A stretch of 60,843 nucleotides of DNA from Ardenticatenia bacterium (lineage in GTDB: Bacteria > Chloroflexota > Anaerolineae > 4572-78 > NAK82), in the NCBI GenBank assembly GCA_003130875.1, contig QEXY01000043.1, positions 83,141 to 143,983 on the forward strand, given 5' to 3'. Of the stretch, positions 28,068 to 36,515 are shown piece after piece (the first letter of the stretch is position 1; each line of letters begins with the position of its first letter). Under the pieces are notes generated by a model, which saw only the letters and a program-made list of their open reading frames with translations, did no database searches and was not told the origin of the DNA. Made by a program: the position numbers and the translations under genes.

Positions 28068-30409
28068 GGGGAAACTACCTCAACTGTGACGTTTCCCAGC
28101 ACAAGCACATTCTCATTCGATCCAGCGAGCTTTAATCGCTGCCCGCTGATCGGATCGACCATACCAACGATGAACCGGTAGCTACCCGCCGCATCGGGTG
28201 GCAGGATCAGCGCCCGGCGGTCGTGCACTTCTTCGCCTATTTTCCATGTACGTGTAGGGGCGTATCCCCCCACAGGTGGCCCATCGTGCTGCGCTATGGG
28301 CCGCCCCTCTTTATCGAGCAACTGAGTGAAGATGTTGTAATCGGCATCCGGAGCGGCGATCGCGCGCCAGCGCATTTCGATCGGCATCGCGCCACCCGCG
28401 GCAATGGAGACCGGGACATGCACTGCTTCCAGCCGGAACATGTCTCCTAGGGTAGCTTGCACGGTGATGGTCAACGGTGGAGTGGGAGTGACATAGCGCA
28501 CCAGACGTGCGTCTTCGATCCATTCGTCGCTCGCCTTGAATGCGTGATGCGCCAACCACCACTCCACTGGATTGTCCGCTGCCGCCGGTGGACATCCCAC
28601 CGTCACCAGCCACACATTGCGCCCTGCCATGGCGTGCTCCAGCAAAGGCATAGCGGTCTCAGCCAGCGGTGTGGTCTGTCGGGCGAAACCGATCAGCGGG
28701 ATGCGCGCCTTGAAACGGTTCATCGGCAGATGATAGTGATAGGGTGCCACGGTGATGATGGACTCACGGGCACCAACCTGTGCCGCAGCACGTTCCAGTG
28801 CCACGAGATACGCTGGCGTTTGAGTTTCGCCGAACTGTCGGTCTGTCCCATAATAGCGTCCCAACAACATCAGTGGGATGACCAGCGTAGCGATCCCAGC
28901 TACGACCGAGCTGCCGCGCATCCAACGTCCGAACCAGACACTCAGCGTGTACCCCAATGTAATGACCAACAGCAGGAGACCCAGTCCCAGCGCAAACCAG
29001 TCTAGTCCCCCGGGCTGCCACCACGCTACATCCGAGTTTTCCAGCGACCACATACGCAGCTGGCCCAACGGCTGCGCATAGTGGAAATCCACCAGGGCCG
29101 CGGTGCGTTCTAGAAAAAACTCTCCACCGAACTTGGCTTGGAGCGCACTCAAGTATACCCATGGATTGATCGCCACACCCAGCAGCTGTACGGCCAGCGA
29201 AGCGCATCCGAATATGCCCAGGAGCACGATCATAATCAGGTCGCGCCGGGATGCACGCTCAACCAGCGGCGCTAGGCAAACGCTTAATAAAGGCACGAGT
29301 GGCACCAGGAAGCGCGATCCCCAGCTCAGTCCCTCTCCGGAGCTCCAGGTCGCGAAGAGCAGCAAAGTGATCCCACTGATGCCTATCACCAATAACACGG
29401 CATCTCGACGCCGTCGCCATAGCGCGATCATGCCGGGCAAGCTGAGAAGCAGCACCGGCGAATAGACAAAGAGTCCGCGCAACGGGCTCAACAACAGTTT
29501 ATAAAGACCTGTCAGGATCTCCGGGGAAAAGATGGTGAGATCGTAGCCGGTCTGTAGGGGATTGCCGCTGCGCAGCGCGTTGTAGAGCAGCAACAGCAGC
29601 AGCGGTGGCAATATGCCTGCCAGGAAGCACAGCAATGGAAGCAAACAGCAGAACAGTCGGCCTGTATCGCGCTCAGCGTTCTGTGCAGCAGCCGGATCCC
29701 GTTGGACGCTTATTCCCAACAGGTATAGCACCCAGACAGGCACCACGAACAGGTTGTTGGCACGTGTGGCCACCGCCAGCCCGGCCAGGAAGCCGGCCAG
29801 TCCGGCCGACCAACGCTCTGCGCTGCCGCGCACCCGAAGCACCAGAAAGGTGGCGCCGAGCAGCAGCAACCCGCTCAGCGGCTCGCTGAAGAGATACTTG
29901 CTGTACACCCAGGCGATAGTGGCAATGCCATAGATACCTGCCGTAGCCAGTGCTGCGAAACGGTCGAACCCAAGCCCCCGAACCGTCCCATATATCAGAC
30001 CAGCTGTCGCTGCGGTCACCAGGGCATTGGTCAGAGAGGCAGCTTGGAGCATCCCGATGCCGGGTATGAGCAAGCCCAGGCCATACAGAGGGGCCATGAC
30101 CAGAGAGAACATAGGGCCCTTTTTAGAGTACACGTGTCCGTCAACACCGAAGAACCCTTGTGCCTCGCGTTGCGTTGTCGTCCATTGGGTCCAGGCGACC
30201 TGGTCTGTATGAGGTGAGCCGAACTTGACCAAGCTCTCCGTCACGGCAAACATCGAGACCTCATCTACTGAGTGGAATCCGCCGCGATAGGAGAGCAAAT
30301 ATAGGGAGAAAAGACAGAGACTGAGACTGATGGCAAGGACAAAGTCACGACCGGCAAGGCTTTCCGGCCGCCCATTTGCCGGAGGTGCATCAGAACAATA
30401 TACAATCAT
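28064..30409 (-). CDS. GT-C-like membrane glycosyltransferase, first gene of the operon
   Basis: A 781-aa protein with GGFHSVDEVSMFAVTESL (Asp49-Glu50), then YSKKGPMFSLVMAPLYGLG, resembling glycosyltransferase-like proteins that show long first loops. About ten hydrophobic segments reach residue 500. One beta-sandwich module (about 640-780) has YNIFTQLLDKEGRPIAQHDG and GMVDPISGQRL. ATG 30409 was chosen because a strong promoter ends 8 nt upstream and no Shine-Dalgarno is present, so the message is probably leaderless. It overlaps the second gene by 4 bp. As the first gene it defines the operon 30409 to 7710. Confidence 0.83.
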   Translation of the reverse strand: MIVYCSDAPPANGRPESLAGRDFVLAISLSLCLFSLYLLSYRGGFHSVDEVSMFAVTESLVKFGSPHTDQVAWTQWTTTQREAQGFFGVDGHVYSKKGPMFSLVMAPLYGLGLLIPGIGMLQAASLTNALVTAATAGLIYGTVRGLGFDRFAALATAGIYGIATIAWVYSKYLFSEPLSGLLLLGATFLVLRVRGSAERWSAGLAGFLAGLAVATRANNLFVVPVWVLYLLGISVQRDPAAAQNAERDTGRLFCCLLPLLCFLAGILPPLLLLLLYNALRSGNPLQTGYDLTIFSPEILTGLYKLLLSPLRGLFVYSPVLLLSLPGMIALWRRRRDAVLLVIGISGITLLLFATWSSGEGLSWGSRFLVPLVPLLSVCLAPLVERASRRDLIMIVLLGIFGCASLAVQLLGVAINPWVYLSALQAKFGGEFFLERTAALVDFHYAQPLGQLRMWSLENSDVAWWQPGGLDWFALGLGLLLLVITLGYTLSVWFGRWMRGSSVVAGIATLVIPLMLLGRYYGTDRQFGETQTPAYLVALERAAAQVGARESIITVAPYHYHLPMNRFKARIPLIGFARQTTPLAETAMPLLEHAMAGRNVWLVTVGCPPAAADNPVEWWLAHHAFKASDEWIEDARLVRYVTPTPPLTITVQATLGDMFRLEAVHVPVSIAAGGAMPIEMRWRAIAAPDADYNIFTQLLDKEGRPIAQHDGPPVGGYAPTRTWKIGEEVHDRRALILPPDAAGSYRFIVGMVDPISGQRLKLAGSNENVLVLGNVTVEVVSP

Positions 30410-30417
30410 CGTAGGGC

Positions 30418-30446
30418 ATCATACTGGTGAGCCCATGTTTTGTCAA
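30418..30446 (-). promoter_or_regulatory. Promoter of the membrane glycosyltransferase operon
   Basis: On the minus strand: TTGACA (30446-30441), 17-bp spacer, TATGAT (30423-30418), then 8 nt to the ATG of the first gene. Consensus quality is high, and the predicted start site falls at or next to the start codon, so the transcript is probably leaderless. Confidence 0.72.
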
Positions 30447-30465
30447 AGCGCCTGCACCGTGAGGA

Positions 30466-30494
30466 TTGTTTGACATAGCCATTTGACCTATAAT
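30466..30494 (+). promoter_or_regulatory. Candidate promoter of the nuclease-Tudor gene
   Basis: TATAAT at 30489-30494 with TTGTTT 17 bp upstream (30466-30471). A better TTGACA at 30470-30475 is only 13 bp away. It is divergent from the operon promoter at 30418-30446. Confidence 0.4.
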
Positions 30495-30532
30495 GGGAAG
30501 GTATCATTTCGTGAGAAGGAAAGTGTTTCACC

Positions 30533-31258
30533 ATGTGGAATGGGTTGAGTGCCTGGCGTGAGATCCTTGCGCGTGTTCTAGAGGGCTTCGCTGTCCAGCA
30601 CGATGTCATGCCCGGATGGCTGGTCAATCCAGAGACCAACCGTCGCCTCAAGCTGGACATGGTCTATCCGGAGATCGGCCTGGCAATCCGTTTCCAAGGT
30701 TTACAGGTAGGGGCGCGTCCTCGTCGCTTGAGTTTGGAAGAGGAGCATCAGCAGCAGCAACGTGATCAGGCGCGTGTGCTGCTATGTCGCGAGCATGGCA
30801 TCCGCCTGGTCCAGATCGATGTGTTGGGCAATGAGCCAGCATCCGTGTTTCAAGAACTGCGCGCGGCGCTTAGCGACGTCACGCGGCGCATCGCACAAAG
30901 CCATAGTGCCCAGCCACGCAAGGCCGCTTTGATCGAGCGCGTCAGTGCGGCGCGCAGCCGCCTCGAGGAGATCAGCCGTCGCGTACGTCGTCCGCAGGAT
31001 CTGCGGGTGTACGCAGACCTGTGGCACGATCGCCAATTTATCGCCGACGCAGCAGCGTCTGAATCTCAGCCTGCCGACACGATCGAGCATGCATATACAA
31101 CGGGCATGGCAGTACGGCACGCTGACTTCGGAGATGGCTATGTGGTGAGTATTCGAGAGGACGCGACCGGTCGCCTGGTGACCGTGATGTTCGAGGATGG
31201 CGTCCAGCGCACTTTCGCAGCTCACCTGGTGGGCAAGAAAATGATCCCGCGTCTTTAG
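30533..31258 (+). CDS. Degenerate PD-(D/E)XK-like nuclease domain fused to a UvrD/PcrA-type Tudor domain
   Basis: The N-terminal part (about 25-100) reads LKLDMVYPEIGLAIRFQG, then about 15 residues later RDQARVLLCREHGIRLVQID. This is the order of strands in DUF559/Vsr-like PD-(D/E)XK nucleases, but Arg53 stands where the catalytic Glu is expected, so activity is doubtful. The middle (100-170) is helical. The C-terminal 45 residues (about 195-240), with VRHADFGDGYVVSI and VTVMFEDGVQRTFAAHL, match the Tudor-like tail of UvrD/PcrA helicases that binds RNA polymerase or DNA. A GAAGGAAAG site precedes the ATG. I infer a DNA-transaction role, perhaps coupled to transcription. No helicase is adjacent. 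I know no named family with this architecture. Confidence 0.6.
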   Translation: MWNGLSAWREILARVLEGFAVQHDVMPGWLVNPETNRRLKLDMVYPEIGLAIRFQGLQVGARPRRLSLEEEHQQQQRDQARVLLCREHGIRLVQIDVLGNEPASVFQELRAALSDVTRRIAQSHSAQPRKAALIERVSAARSRLEEISRRVRRPQDLRVYADLWHDRQFIADAAASESQPADTIEHAYTTGMAVRHADFGDGYVVSIREDATGRLVTVMFEDGVQRTFAAHLVGKKMIPRL

Positions 31259-31333
31259 GTACCCGTGCAGGTGTGGTAGGAAGTCTGGTCTCGGCCATAC
31301 ACATTGTGGCTCTGTAACGTGGCCTCCTACAAT

Positions 31334-31350
31334 ATCTTCTGCGAGAAGAT
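31334..31350. terminator. Possible bidirectional hairpin between convergent genes
   Basis: ATCTTCT, loop GCG, AGAAGAT: a perfect 7-bp stem in the 114-bp gap between the nuclease-Tudor gene and the coiled-coil gene. No U-rich tract follows on either side, so termination is uncertain. Confidence 0.3.
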
Positions 31351-31372
31351 CGCTTGATCGTTCCTGATACGC

Positions 31373-32224
31373 TCACCGCCGAGCAGCGGTGCGGGTACGG
31401 TATACTTCGTCCATCGCCGAACTCAATTCCTGCAGCTGGTGCACCTGCTCACTGATCTCCGCCCGCAGCTCCTCATCACGACCGCGTTCCGTGGCTTGCA
31501 GGTCCACTGCTTGTAGTTGCGCATAGATGGTGCCGAGCATCGCGAGTGTGCTCTCCATGTGTAATCGCGCTTTCTCCATCGTTTCACGCAAGCGGGTGAG
31601 TTGTTCCCATTGTCTTTGCTTGTCGGCGATGGTCTTCTCCATAGTGGCACGCACGGTGGGATTGCGCTCCCGAGCCAATCTGTTCTGGAGCTCCTCGAGA
31701 GCTTCCGGGACGCTTTCCATATCGCGCTGGATCACGCGGTCCTGCTCGTACGCGTCGAGCTTGGAGCTGAGTTGATAGATCGCCTCGACCCATTCATCCA
31801 CCGGTTCGATGGCACGCGCCAGACGTTCGCGCAGAATTCCGGCACGCGCGTTGAACACTGCTTGCACGAGCAGGTCGCGGTATTCGAGTGCCTTGTCCAT
31901 CTGGGCGCGCAACTTGGGCGAGCGCAGCCGTCCCGGGTTGCAGCTCTCGCGCAACACCGCGGCCACCGCACGCGCATTGTCCTGGGCATCGGTCAGGCTG
32001 CTGACGAAAAGCGTTGCCCACGCAGCGACCCCCAATCCTAACCCCACCCAGACCCAAAACCACGCTAATATCTCTAACCATGCCGCCAGGGCCAGGCCAG
32101 CGGTGGTCATCAGGATAAGCGCGACTAATACGGCACTTTCCCAACGCATCACGGCGTTGAGCAAGATGGCACGTTGCGCACGCCGCCGTAGATCTGTCTT
32201 GAAGTCCTGTCCGCTGCTATTCAT
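31373..32224 (-). CDS. Two-TM coiled-coil protein of the PspA cluster
   Basis: A 283-aa protein of no family I recognise. Residues 27-76 form two adjacent transmembrane helices (AVLVALILMTTAGLALA and a second helix rich in Trp and Gly). The remaining 200 residues are charged and helical with heptad character (coiled coil), predicted cytoplasmic. No Shine-Dalgarno precedes the ATG. It is the most distal gene downstream of pspA and the two solute-binding-type genes on the same strand, after a 320-bp gap that contains a dispersed repeat. It may therefore be a separate unit. A role at the inner face of the membrane, alongside PspA, is inference from topology and neighbourhood. Confidence 0.7.
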   Translation of the reverse strand: MNSSGQDFKTDLRRRAQRAILLNAVMRWESAVLVALILMTTAGLALAAWLEILAWFWVWVGLGLGVAAWATLFVSSLTDAQDNARAVAAVLRESCNPGRLRSPKLRAQMDKALEYRDLLVQAVFNARAGILRERLARAIEPVDEWVEAIYQLSSKLDAYEQDRVIQRDMESVPEALEELQNRLARERNPTVRATMEKTIADKQRQWEQLTRLRETMEKARLHMESTLAMLGTIYAQLQAVDLQATERGRDEELRAEISEQVHQLQELSSAMDEVYRTRTAARR

Positions 32225-32319
32225 CTGAGGTTGTCATATGTAGGATGTGCTGCCACGCCAGTCGCGACGGCCGAATCTCCGTGATATGCTAGAAATAACT
32301 CAAGTTGCCACCTTTGACT

Positions 32320-32461
32320 GGGTGCATTTCATTCTGAGACAAGGTTTGTCGCAATCCGAGCCGCGCGCGTGGTAGGGGGCGATCGGCTGGTCGCCCCCTA
32401 CCACTCCCTCACGGTCGCGGCTTGGATTATGCTGTTGCCATTTCGCGTCACTCGCCCTCCG
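32320..32461. repeat. Dispersed intergenic repeat, copy A, with a 14-bp palindromic stem
   Basis: Shares blocks with 37949-38082 in the same orientation: GGGTnCATTTCnTTnT, CCGAGCCGCnCGCGT, CCCTnAnGnTCGCGGC and CTCGCCC. Between the second and third block lies a perfect hairpin at 32369-32404 (GTGGTAGGGGGCGA, 8-nt loop, complement), with no T run after it. The rest of the 320-bp gap 32225-32544 shows nothing recognisable. Confidence 0.65.
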
Positions 32462-32544
32462 CGGTGACCACCCAACGGTTGGAGCGAAAAGTCACACTTC
32501 TTATGCCGGCCTGTAGTCTCAACTTCCCTGGGTAGCAACTCGGG

Positions 32545-34260
32545 TTAGAAATAAGTGGCTATGATTTTGTAGAGCTGGCGGATCGTTTTAAGGTCTCCGA
32601 CGCGCACCATACCACCGCTTGCCTCGGCGATGCGTCGCAGCGTCTCCATATCGGCATCCTCACCGTATGCGATGCAAAAGATCACAATCGGCACACCCTG
32701 AGCATTCCCGCGCCGAATATCAGCTTCCAGCTCGCCCAGCGATTTCCACGAGTTGTTCTCCTGACCATCGGTCATCACCACAATAGCGTTGATGCGCTCG
32801 CGGTCGGCCAAGCGCTGCAGCCGTTCGTACGCTTCCCATACAGCATCCAATAGAGCGGTATTGCCCTCTGCCTCAAGCCCACCGATGGTGGCGAGCAATT
32901 GCGAGCGGTTGTCACGGATCCGCTCCAGCTCGTCCACATAATAGACCGCAGACGCGAAGGCTATCAGCCCAATGCGTTCCTGTTCACCCTTGATCTGGTC
33001 AATGAAGGTCACCAGCGCCTCTTTCACGCGCGCCAGCTTGTCGCCTTGCATGCTGCCAGACGTGTCCACGACCAGGTAGACGTTAGCGTGCCGCTTGGTG
33101 AGCCACCATACGTCGCGCACAATGTCCACCACGGATGGAGAAGGCATTTGCAAGGTGGTCTGAGGCTGGCTGGGATCGACACCGTTCGTCAGGTTGATGG
33201 GCGACCCAGTCCCCTGGATCGGGATCGAGAGGTCGGCGGGACGATAGCCTGCTTGCAGCACCTGTTGCTGGGTTGCCGTCGAAGTGAGGTGATCACGAAA
33301 AGCGCGGTAGGTCTCGCGGTGAAAACTCGACAGGCCAGATGTCTCAACCAGCGCCAAAGGATGGTCCTCCCACAAAGTGCCTTCGGCCGGGTAGATCGCC
33401 ACCAGACGAGCAGGACGTTGCGGCTGTCGGTTGAAATAAATGACCAATTGTTCTTGTACCACAAAAGCGTCCAGGTAGCGCGGGCCCTCTTGCAGGGCAC
33501 GTTGGATGACGGCCCATTCACCCTCACCGTAAAAACGCACCGTCTTTTGGATGGCGCTGACATAGCTGAGGACCGCCTCGCTGCGTGCCAGTTCCGGAGT
33601 GAGGGCACGCGTGACCCCGGCGGCAGCGTAGAATTGTGCCAGCGTCGCCAACAGTCCACTGGCCGAGCTGGTAGAAGGGTGGCTCCAGCGGAACGAAGGA
33701 TCGCGTTGTGCCCGTTCTAACAGATCCCGCCAGCCAATCGGCTTATCCGGCCAACCCAGAGCACGGGCCGTATCTTCCCACATTGCGATGACCACCGGGC
33801 TAATGGCCCAACGCGTCACACCCGATGTCGGCGAGCGCGGTGCGCCGAGCGAATCCTGAACCGTCGCCTGCTCAGCATAGCGCCGATCCAAGACGTCCAG
33901 CCAGAGGGACGAATCGGGCAAGATGGCATGCACCTCACCGGCCAGTGCGGCGTCCACCATGCTCTCGCCATCCATTTCCACCAGGTGAATGCGCATAGGG
34001 CGCCCATCACTGGTCGTCTGGCCGAGGGTGTGGAATTGGGTGATCAGCTCCTCGACCAGGGTGCGTTTTTCGGGAGAGCATGCCAGAAGCAACACGTTCG
34101 GCTCGGGTTGCGCAGCTGGTGTGACTTGAGCGACCTCAGGTAGCAGGGCCGAGAACACCGACCAACAGGCAGCACACGCCGCCAAAAAGACGCCCCCTGT
34201 CACCAACACTGAGACCAACACACGTCCTGGGCTGAGAGTACGTCGACGTCGCGGGCTCAT
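32545..34260 (-). CDS. Substrate-binding and VWA domain protein
   Basis: A 571-aa protein. The N-terminal hydrophobic segment (13-38) contains FLAAC (Cys29), a possible lipobox. If it is not processed the segment would be a membrane anchor. Residues 54-350 have the features of a periplasmic-binding-protein fold of the extracellular solute-binding family (PNVLLLACSPEKRTLVEEL, then VHAILPDSSLWLDVL and PIGWRDLLERAQRDP). Residues 393-571 are a von Willebrand A domain with a complete MIDAS: DTSGSM (Asp399, Ser401, Ser403), Thr468 and Asp498 in VVMTDGQEN. Extracellular metal-dependent adhesion or complex assembly is expected. It lies downstream of another solute-binding protein and pspA. Ligand unknown. 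Confidence 0.88.
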   Translation of the reverse strand: MSPRRRRTLSPGRVLVSVLVTGGVFLAACAACWSVFSALLPEVAQVTPAAQPEPNVLLLACSPEKRTLVEELITQFHTLGQTTSDGRPMRIHLVEMDGESMVDAALAGEVHAILPDSSLWLDVLDRRYAEQATVQDSLGAPRSPTSGVTRWAISPVVIAMWEDTARALGWPDKPIGWRDLLERAQRDPSFRWSHPSTSSASGLLATLAQFYAAAGVTRALTPELARSEAVLSYVSAIQKTVRFYGEGEWAVIQRALQEGPRYLDAFVVQEQLVIYFNRQPQRPARLVAIYPAEGTLWEDHPLALVETSGLSSFHRETYRAFRDHLTSTATQQQVLQAGYRPADLSIPIQGTGSPINLTNGVDPSQPQTTLQMPSPSVVDIVRDVWWLTKRHANVYLVVDTSGSMQGDKLARVKEALVTFIDQIKGEQERIGLIAFASAVYYVDELERIRDNRSQLLATIGGLEAEGNTALLDAVWEAYERLQRLADRERINAIVVMTDGQENNSWKSLGELEADIRRGNAQGVPIVIFCIAYGEDADMETLRRIAEASGGMVRVGDLKTIRQLYKIIATYF

Positions 34261-34401
34261 AGCGATACCCTTCGATCAGCTGGAGACCACAAAATACCCG
34301 TCATGTCATCACGGTCCTGAGAGCACATAACTGGCGCATCAGGTGTCATCCTGGTAAGCATTCCACCATCCCGGGCTGATGAGACCGGAACGTCGTATGC
34401 C

Positions 34402-35601
34402 TCAACGTGCGATGTTGAGATCAAACCAGCGCAGCAACGCCAACAGCACTTCGCGGTCCGGATTGCGCATGGCGGTAGAGCGTTCGACGATGGGGGTCAC
34501 CCCGTTCTCGCGCCAGGCCACGAAGGGGCTATCCGGTTGTTCCACCGAAATCTGTCCGAGCACAGGTCGCAGGCCGAATTTGACCGCTTCTGTTTGCATA
34601 GCGGGTGAGAGCAGATATTTCTCGAATTCCAGCGCGGCATTTTTCTCGGCGGCACTCGTCTCTGGCCCGATCCACACCGTGAAGGGAAAATCGAACCATG
34701 TGACATATTTAGGATAAAGGATGCGCAGCGGCTCCCAACGGTTCATACTGCCTGCCATATTGATGAGCAGGTCGCTTTCCAGCAGCTGCCCACCATCACC
34801 CGCCGAATAGCCGAACAGGGCCAGATTCTCGCCCGGATAGGCGCCCAGACTCGCGTAGTCGCTCACCGATCCCATCAGCTCCTTCAGCCACTTTTGGAAC
34901 TCTGGTTGGGTGACGTCCTCCACGCTGATGTTCGGCCGGTCGTAGTATTCTCCCGCTGCGCTGACCATCGCGGCCAGTCCGCCGATGTTCTTGCGCGGAT
35001 GCGGCACGATCAGCTTGAAATAACCCCACTCCCCTTTGCCGCCGATGTCCCGCCAACCTCCGGGGGCGATGGCTGCGTCGTGGATGGTGCGCCAATTGAT
35101 CTCGCCGAAGGTTTTCTCCAGGACGTCCGCCCGGCTCTTATAGATGCCCCAGGCAAACAGCGAGATCACAATCGGCCGTGCGCGGTATTCTCCATCGGTC
35201 AAGAAGACATCGCGTCCCAGCTTGGTCTTAAAAGTGGCGTTGACCAGCTCCACCAGGTAGCGGCTGTCTGGAATCCATGCTGTGGGAAAGGGATCCATCT
35301 CCTCGCGTTCATAACGTCCCATCGCAGCCAAGCCATCGATGCCGATGACGGACACGCGGATCACACGCCCTTCCAGTCGGTGCTCTTCCGCGTTGAATTT
35401 CTTAGCAGCTTCGCTGACCCAAGGCTCTACAGACAGCGCCGAGGCGATGAGCACCTGGATGGGTTCCGAGCTCTGACGGGTCGGCACCAACACACCACTA
35501 GAGGGTGTAGCACGCCAGAGCAGTACATACGTCACCCCTACCAGAGTGGCAATTAACGCGAGACCAACGATGACCAGAAAGATGGTGCGCGTTCGGCTCA
35601 T
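34402..35601 (-). CDS. Membrane-anchored extracellular solute-binding-like protein
   Basis: A 399-aa protein with one N-terminal helix (about 7-29: IFLVIVGLALIATLVGVTYV) and no obvious cleavage or lipobox site, so probably anchored. The rest (48-399) has a type-2 periplasmic-binding-protein appearance: IQVLIASALSVEPWVSEAA, FPTAWIPDSRYLVELV and a late region VWIGPETSAAEKNAALEFEK. It lacks the cognate ABC permease and ATPase nearby, so it probably serves sensing or scaffolding rather than uptake. It sits 66 bp after pspA and 141 bp before the solute-binding/VWA gene, all on the same strand. The ATG lacks a clear Shine-Dalgarno. The 34261-34401 gap shows nothing else. Confidence 0.78.
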   Translation of the reverse strand: MSRTRTIFLVIVGLALIATLVGVTYVLLWRATPSSGVLVPTRQSSEPIQVLIASALSVEPWVSEAAKKFNAEEHRLEGRVIRVSVIGIDGLAAMGRYEREEMDPFPTAWIPDSRYLVELVNATFKTKLGRDVFLTDGEYRARPIVISLFAWGIYKSRADVLEKTFGEINWRTIHDAAIAPGGWRDIGGKGEWGYFKLIVPHPRKNIGGLAAMVSAAGEYYDRPNISVEDVTQPEFQKWLKELMGSVSDYASLGAYPGENLALFGYSAGDGGQLLESDLLINMAGSMNRWEPLRILYPKYVTWFDFPFTVWIGPETSAAEKNAALEFEKYLLSPAMQTEAVKFGLRPVLGQISVEQPDSPFVAWRENGVTPIVERSTAMRNPDREVLLALLRWFDLNIAR

Positions 35602-35667
35602 AGTCTTACGGGAGGCTCGTGGGGCGCTCCCCCAGCCCTTCTAGGTGATCCATTGTTTATTGTGCAA

Positions 35668-36348
35668 TTATTGTGCAAGCCCCAGGCGACGTTTGCGCTC
35701 TGCCAGTTGCTGCTCCAGGCGATCTTTGCCGAGCACCTCGTCCATCTGGACTTCCAGACGTGCTGCCTTGATCTCCATTTCGGCATCGGCACGATCCAGC
35801 CGCTCGCGAATCTGTTCGGTAACGCGTGCGATGTCGGCATCGCCCAAGCCTTGCAGGTCATCCAGCGAGCGAATGCTCCTGGCGGCGATCTCCTTGCTGC
35901 GTGCCAGCTCCATAAGGGCCACCACCTGCTCGCGTTCTTGCTTGACCATGTTGAGCTTTGCTTCCAGCTTGAGGCGAGCGCTGGCCAGCTTGTCCGCCTC
36001 CGCCTGCTGTTTCTCCAGTTGTTCTTTGTATTCCTGCGCCAGCTCCATCTTGGAGTTATATTGCGCTTGGGCAGCTGCAGCCAGGTCTTCCTTCCCCAGT
36101 TTGAGTAAACGGTCGATGTCGGCGTCAAGCTGTTCCGCCTCAGCCTGGAGCATTTCGTACTTGCGCTGCAGCGTCTTCAGCTGACCGCGCACCGTCACCA
36201 GCGCATCTTCTAGCTCGTCCAGATTGTTCTGCGCCTGACGAATGTACTCATCAAAGACCGCCACCGAGTTGGCCTTGAGGGCGCTATCCACCAGGGCGTG
36301 CAAGCTGGCGGAGATGAGGGTTTGCACTTTGCTGAGCAACGAGGCCAT
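35668..36348 (-). CDS. pspA: PspA/IM30 family protein
   Basis: A 226-aa almost entirely helical protein beginning MASLLSKVQTLISASLHALV, then coiled-coil (about 25-200) with QAQNNLDELEDALVTVRGQL, the PspA/IM30 signature arrangement. These ESCRT-III-like proteins bind the inner face of the cytoplasmic membrane, oligomerise and stabilise it under stress. A perfect AAGGAGGAG ribosome binding site precedes the ATG, and a promoter lies 50-77 bp upstream. It is the first gene of the minus-strand group with the two solute-binding-type proteins. Length is typical. No PspB, PspC or PspF gene is in the window. Confidence 0.9.
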   Translation of the reverse strand: MASLLSKVQTLISASLHALVDSALKANSVAVFDEYIRQAQNNLDELEDALVTVRGQLKTLQRKYEMLQAEAEQLDADIDRLLKLGKEDLAAAAQAQYNSKMELAQEYKEQLEKQQAEADKLASARLKLEAKLNMVKQEREQVVALMELARSKEIAARSIRSLDDLQGLGDADIARVTEQIRERLDRADAEMEIKAARLEVQMDEVLGKDRLEQQLAERKRRLGLAQ

Positions 36349-36396
36349 CGCTTTCTCCTCCTTAAGTAACTACGCGGTTGGTAAAAAACTCACCTC

Positions 36397-36425
36397 ATCT
36401 TACCACGCTGTGGGAAAAAAGCCAA
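36397..36425 (-). promoter_or_regulatory. Promoter of pspA
   Basis: Minus strand: TTGGCT (36425-36420), 17-bp spacer, TAAGAT (36402-36397), about 49 nt before the ATG. It is divergent from the strong promoter at 36461-36488. Confidence 0.5.
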
Positions 36426-36460
36426 TCGCCCGAGGCAAACTGAGAGTGAAAAAATCCAGA

Positions 36461-36488
36461 TTGACATCACATCGGCAGTGTATATAAT
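36461..36488 (+). promoter_or_regulatory. Consensus promoter of the S1-domain gene
   Basis: TTGACA at 36461-36466, 16-bp spacer and TATAAT at 36483-36488, both perfect consensus hexamers. The expected transcript start (about 36495) leaves a roughly 20-nt leader containing AAGGGGAG before ATG 36516. Confidence 0.85.
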
Positions 36489-36515
36489 TCTCCTTACATG
36501 AAGGGGAGTGAGTCT

